Below are positions 59,717 through 64,000 of a stretch of DNA of 64,000 nt, piece by piece (position 1 is the stretch's first letter; each line of letters opens with the position of its first letter). Below the pieces are notes generated by a model. That model ran no database searches, was not told the DNA's origin, and saw only the letters and a list, made by a program, of their open reading frames with translations. Location of the stretch: the NCBI GenBank assembly GCA_024663395.1, contig JANFAH010000001.1, positions 5,642,001 to 5,706,000 on the forward strand. The letters run 5' to 3'. Made by a program: the position numbers and the translations under genes. This DNA is from Pisolithus tinctorius (Eukaryota; Basidiomycota; Agaricomycetes; Boletales; Pisolithaceae).

Positions 59717-61250
59717 TGTCACACACCAAAGGTGTTTGGTGAGGTGGACATGGATGCAGCTGATGAATAGAGATGAAGACCATAGCCCTCATGCAAAGAA
59801 GGACAGCCAGAAATGTCAGCAGTCATCCCTTGCACAAGAATGAGTCGTCAATGCCAAAGAAAAAGGAAGGAAGCAAGTTAAGTGCTGATGAAAATTCTTA
59901 AGTGCCCATGTATGGCATTCTGGTTGTCAATGTATCTCCACTGATTCTGCAGATACTGACACCATTCCCACACTCGCTTGTAGTGCTCAGCCATGCAATC
60001 CTACCTTCCAAAATTGGAAAGGATTTGTGCACTCCACATGTTTCTACAGCACTCCCTCCAAAAGACACTCATTTTGCTAATTCTTCTGATATGGCCACCT
60101 CCACATCAATCATTTTGCTTGTCCCCTTTGCTAGGGACCATGGCTATGTATATCTACCAGGAGTTCCTACCAGCTTCTGTCCTGAAGCATCCTGGTACAT
60201 CCCATCCTTGTCTGCCCCCTCTCAGCCCATCCAGCTCAGACAGTGCATTCTTTTTGTCAGTATGACCTCTAGGAGGATGTTCTTTGGTCACCTCAGGTCT
60301 GTCATTCACTTGGAAAGGTCTTATGTGGTCATTTCAGTCTCTCCAGTCCAAGAAGCATATGGATCCTTCCTCCCTGCTCCCTGCAACATCTTCATACCAA
60401 TCTCATCCATTATTCTTCCAAAATTGCAACAGCTACAGTATAATCTACTGTTCTCCACTCTCCCTGATCGCATCCATGATGAGTATGATGCACATCTTGC
60501 CTCCTTATTGCAAGATACAGCAGAAGATGCTCCCCCTTCATCCTCTCCTCCAACAGAGCCTCATTCATGAAGTTTTTACTTGCTTCACTGAGAGGACAGT
60601 TAGGGGGGGGAAGGTTGTGATCCCTTATGCTCCTGTCACCCCACAGACCCCCAAAGCTTGACCCCTGTTGACATCTGACTCACCCTGTCTGCTTTTGGAT
60701 GTACTATATCGGCATCAGATCAGTGCTGCCTCTCTGTCATCCCACTTTGGCCCAGAGGTGATCTCTTCAAGATGTGACATGCACAGCCTCCCCCTAATGC
60801 GATTCCAGTGTGCCTTCCCAGTTTCTGACCTTACTTGACTCATACTTTGACATCCTGACTGTCTTTGACTCACTTATTGCCAATACTTACCAATCTTTTG
60901 GCCTTGCTTACTGATTTTTCACTCTTTGGCTTACTTATCCTTACCAATGCTCACCAATGCTTTCTAAGATGATTACCCACTGCTTACATTCCTTACTCAT
61001 CAATTACCAATCACTTACCAAGTGTTTACACCTTGTTTTCCATAGGCAATGCCCCTGTACTGTATATAAATCACTGTACTTAGATAGCTGAAGAAGGAAG
61101 AAGACATCAGAGAGCCCCTCTTGCTCGCAATTTATCATCTCTCAGTAATTCATTCAGCAGCTTTGATAGTTGAGACTTGATTAAGGGTCTAACTATCATC
61201 TACTTCGCTTATCATCATCTATCATCAATATACTTTGCTCCAAGCCCTCC
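59717..61250 (+). mobile_element. R1 repeat, old diverged copy D
   Basis: Starts TGTCACACACCAAAGG like the other R1 copies and follows them through the ORF and the TATA-like box (near 61060). Similarity fades near 61250, so its right end is missing or replaced by other sequence. It is clearly more diverged than copies A-C, which makes it the oldest copy here. Confidence 0.7.
59908..60570 (+). CDS. R1 ORF, copy D (220 residues, uninterrupted)
   Basis: The only copy in which the N-terminal part (MYGILVVNVSPLILQILTPF) and the main part (FARDHGYVYLPGVPTSFCPE, MTSRRMFFGHLRSV, LERSYVVISVSPVQEAYG) sit in one unbroken frame, ending LQDTAEDAPPSSSPPTEPHS. Being the most diverged copy yet still open across 220 codons, it probably shows the ancestral gene structure. 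It starts at the ATG at 59908. The protein has moderately hydrophobic segments but no clear signal peptide and no motif I know. Confidence 0.5.
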   Translation: MYGILVVNVSPLILQILTPFPHSLVVLSHAILPSKIGKDLCTPHVSTALPPKDTHFANSSDMATSTSIILLVPFARDHGYVYLPGVPTSFCPEASWYIPSLSAPSQPIQLRQCILFVSMTSRRMFFGHLRSVIHLERSYVVISVSPVQEAYGSFLPAPCNIFIPISSIILPKLQQLQYNLLFSTLPDRIHDEYDAHLASLLQDTAEDAPPSSSPPTEPHS

Positions 61251-61257
61251 CTGAGCT

Positions 61258-61830
61258 TTCCAGTTAGCTGGGTCAGATCCCTTGTTATTGCCAGTGAGCC
61301 AGGATATCTACCAGGCTGAATCTAGGGGACTGGCATGGGTCCAAGGCCAGTGGCAGTTGGTTGGCATCAATTCCTAACTAACTCCAGTTGGCCAGGATGG
61401 ATCACAAACTCCAGGCTATTTACAGTGGTTCAGAAGGCACTCCAGTGGGATGGTATTGGGCCAGTATATGTTCCAGCCAAATCCAGTCAGCTGGGTCAAA
61501 TTCCCATTTGATGACCATGACCCAGGACACCTACTGGCCTCAATATAGTGGGCCAGCACAGGTCCAGGGCTGGTGGCAGTTGTTTGGCATCAATTCTGAA
61601 CTAACTCCAGTTGGCCAGGATGGATTGCAACCTCCAGGCTATGTACAGTGGTTCAGAAGGCACTCCAGTGGGATTCTATTGGGCCAGTATATGTTCTGGC
61701 CAAGTCCAGTCAGCCAGGCAAAATTCCCAGTTGATGACTGTGACCTGGGACACATACTGGCCTTATGCTAGGGGACTGGGACAGATGCCAAGCCTATGGT
61801 GGTTGATTGGCATGGATGCCCAGTTAAGGC
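61258..61830. repeat. 223-bp tandem repeat, about 2.5 units
   Basis: The unit beginning CTCCAGTTGGCCAGGATGGA occurs at about 61382 and again at 61605, 223 bp apart. A partial unit precedes it (from about 61258) and another partial unit follows. The unit is rich in CCAGT/CTGG motifs and reads open in one frame (plus 61388-61771) only because it lacks stops. It is probably a satellite-like array rather than a gene. Confidence 0.8.
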
Positions 61831-63777
61831 TGCTTAATGTTACCAGTTTAGATGATGGGCTAGTCTTTTGCCATCCCCTGGCCAATGCATGAGCCATACA
61901 AATAGTGTCCCATATGTATTGGCTTGGCTGGGAAGCTATTGTCTATGGGTCTTATATATCAGTGGCCCATGTAATAAGGCTCAGCTGGACCTGCAGTGTT
62001 CCATTTGGAATGGTGGGAGCATATTTCAGTGTGCTGTGCACATCAGCCTCAGCCCAAATAGGAGTGCCCATGTACTATGGAGGGCTTAAAGTCCATTGTA
62101 CCATGTCCTTGGGGTGGGCCCAGATATTATGATCCCATAGGACAGGCTGGACAAATACTCCAGTGTTTCATGGTGTATGGGAGGCCCATGATACAGTGTC
62201 CCATCTGTCTTGAGTCAGCCCATGTATTATGATCACCAATCCATGTGGTCTGGCACATATGCCATGGTCTCATGCACAACAAGCAAGCCAATATCCCAGT
62301 GTGCCATCTGACTGGATTCAGCTTGAGTTGAAGTGTTCTGCCAATTACTGGCCAGCCATAGTCAATATGTGGGAGAGGTATATGGAAAATAACTTGGCTT
62401 GGGATGGCATATAATATCTATAGAACTGCCTTTACATGGACCCCCTATTGGATAAGTGTAGGTTATATGGAATGTCCCACTGGACCTGCAGGCATCAACC
62501 AAGTCCAGACATTCTGAACTCTCATCCAATCCCCATGGGGTATCTCTATCCAGTTGTGTATGTTGTCCCTCATGTAGTAGGCAAAGCAACATTGGTTCCA
62601 ACCCACAGAACTAACCCCATGTTGAAGAAGCTGGCCAGAAAATGCAACTACAGTGCTGGGGTTGTAAAGGAACTGAAGGCCAAGTGTGGGGATATCCAAT
62701 ACACAATCTTCATAATCACCAACCATGACCAGCATGTCATACTGATCGGACCATGAGTGTGGGTCCCAGTGAAAGGGTGTGGTCCAGTGTGGGGAGAGGG
62801 ATCTCCCTACACTAGGAGTGTATGTATAGCATCAATTGGAGGTCTACTAAGTGGCTATAGGTTTTGTGACAAAAGTGATGCAAATGCGACCCCTCTCAAG
62901 CATCTTTGACACACTCTGGGCTCCAGGTCACCTAATACTCTGCCCTGTTCAGTCACACCACTTCCCCTGTTGTCGCATGACCTCTAGACACTCCCCATGG
63001 CCAATGCAACAAGGTTCCAACACTTGCAGCTGCTTTCAGGGCACCTGCACTTGCTCACTCACACTCTTTGGGCCTGCACTATTGGTTATGTAAGTGTGTT
63101 TCTGTTGCTCTCACTGTCTTATTGTTCACTTCCCTTCAGGAGTTTGTGTATGCAATAGAGCTGTTGGAGCCTCAGACTCAGGCTTGGTTGTAGAGCCATG
63201 TGATGGATGCTGAGCTGGAAGAGGAGGATGGGGAGTTTGTGTATGCAGTGGAACATCATCAGACTTGGGCTCAGTTGTAGAGCCAGGAGAAGGATGCTGC
63301 ACTCCACAATATACTGGGACCTTAGTTGGTGATGAGTGCTGTGAAGGTGGACAAGGTATTGAGTGACATTGAGTTGGACATGGGGTATCAGCTTGAGGAG
63401 GAGTGTCACACTTGGGATCAAAACTGGGCCCACAAGTTAACAAGGAATAAAATTGAAACCAGGACACTCACACTTTATCTGCCCAATTGGTATTGGCAAG
63501 GGCCCCAGGGAGTTGGTATGGAAGCAAACATTGTATGAGCTGCTCATATTGATAAGGGTGGGAGTGCCAATATTTGGGGTCAAGTAGCTGGTCATAAGAT
63601 GCAGTTAAATGAGGGCTAGTGCTGCTCTCAGTAAGGCTGGGATCACTGAGTACAACGTTGTTGAGGTCAACATCATCTGGTATGTCAAAGAAGCACTTGG
63701 CAGCTAGAGGTAAGTCCATGAAGGAGTTAGACTTAGTTCTGCAATGGCATAGGTAGGAGCAGAGTCACACAGGCATA
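61831..63777. other. Repeat-derived sequence without supported genes
   Basis: It includes a 106-codon frame at 62436-62756 (plus) whose second half looks somewhat protein-like (LKKLARKCNYSAGVVKELKA), and two minus-strand frames listed separately. CCAnnTGG-rich sequence similar to the 223-bp repeat continues to about 62350. Confidence 0.35.
63126..63719 (-). CDS. Possible hypothetical gene fragment
   Basis: Two adjacent minus-strand frames may be exons of one gene. 63719-63468 encodes MDLPLAAKCFFDIPDDVDLN and QLLDPKYWHSHPYQYEQLIQ. 63467-63126 is Pro/His/Thr-rich with an internal repeat of about 70 nt (QHPSPGSTTEPKSD, QHPSHGSTTKPESE). I recognise no family. In this setting it is more likely part of a decayed transposon than a host gene. 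Confidence 0.25.
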
Positions 63778-63994
63778 CAGTGAGGGACAAAAGCGTTGCA
63801 ATGTTTGTGAGGTGTGACTTGTTGCTGATGTAGCTTGGGCTATTCTGCACAGATAATCATGATACCTATACCATTGGAAAGGGGTGACTCTAAGCTTTTC
63901 AGAGCACTAAGGTTCAGTCCAAACAAAGCAATACATGCTGAGATACACCCTATTCTTTCTGAAAAGTGCATTGCAACACTTTTGTCCCTGACTG
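63778..63994. mobile_element. 217-bp mariner-like MITE
   Basis: Inverted ends CAGTGAGGGACAAAAGCGTT and, on the other strand, CAGTCAGGGACAAAAGTGTT; these continue as GCAATG on both sides. A TA precedes the left end (63776-63777), but the right end is followed by GT, so the target duplication is not perfect. No coding capacity. The CAGT...ACTG ends place it with Tc1/mariner-type non-autonomous elements. Confidence 0.75.
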
Positions 63995-64000
63995 GTGAAA

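Noticed and set aside
61388..61892. Open frames over the 223-bp repeats as a repeat protein gene
   Set aside because: The frame is open only because the unit lacks stops in it. The two unit copies are read in different frames by the overlapping ORFs, and the translation resembles no protein family.

Overview
The window looks like a nuclear contig from an agaricomycete-type basidiomycete fungus. Its genes are broken by many introns of about 50-60 nt with GTRNGT...YAG borders. Its conserved proteins are eukaryotic (SIN3, RecQ1-like helicase, DPH3, SRP19/Sec65, SWC5/Bucentaur, cytosolic-type CysRS), and the repeats are dominated by chromodomain Ty3/gypsy elements. The species cannot be named from the sequence alone.

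Positions 1-36.6 kb are a gene-rich euchromatic segment. In order: cysteinyl-tRNA synthetase (+); a divergent pair made of free methionine-R-sulfoxide reductase (-) and a LysM-domain protein (+); a gene-poor gap; a RECQL1-like DNA helicase (-); the SIN3 corepressor (-); DPH3 (-); a 15-exon monocarboxylate-type MFS transporter (+); a Ser/Pro-rich protein of unknown function (-); a small nucleotidyltransferase-fold protein (-); an RTG3/USF-like bHLH factor with a very long loop (-); a small putative membrane protein (-); SRP19 (+); and the SWR1-complex subunit SWC5 (+). Several of these are housekeeping functions (translation, SRP, diphthamide synthesis, chromatin, DNA repair). There is no sign of a biosynthetic cluster or operon-like logic.

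Positions 36.6-64 kb contain no recognisable host gene and are a transposon nest. An outer chromovirus-type gypsy element (37782-57092, minus strand, LTRs of 319/331 bp, 5-bp target duplication CTGAC) holds a second chromovirus (42304-54107, plus strand, two 671-bp LTRs, target duplication GTGTC). Both are further hit by a 1.85-kb repeat, here called R1, present in three similar copies (A in the outer element; B and C in the inner) plus one old diverged copy D outside. R1 starts TG and ends CA, carries a TATA-like box, three hairpin motifs and a conserved ORF of unknown function. To the right lie a 1.57-kb foldback element with about 690-bp inverted arms and TA target sites, a 223-bp tandem repeat, and a 217-bp mariner-like MITE at the window edge.

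The inner element's pol is interrupted only by TGA codons, at places where arginine is expected. This is the mark of C-to-T decay at CpG (methylation/deamination), and all the autonomous elements here look dead. The least explained items are R1 with its ORF, and the inner element's extra third ORF ending in a zinc-knuckle-like motif.
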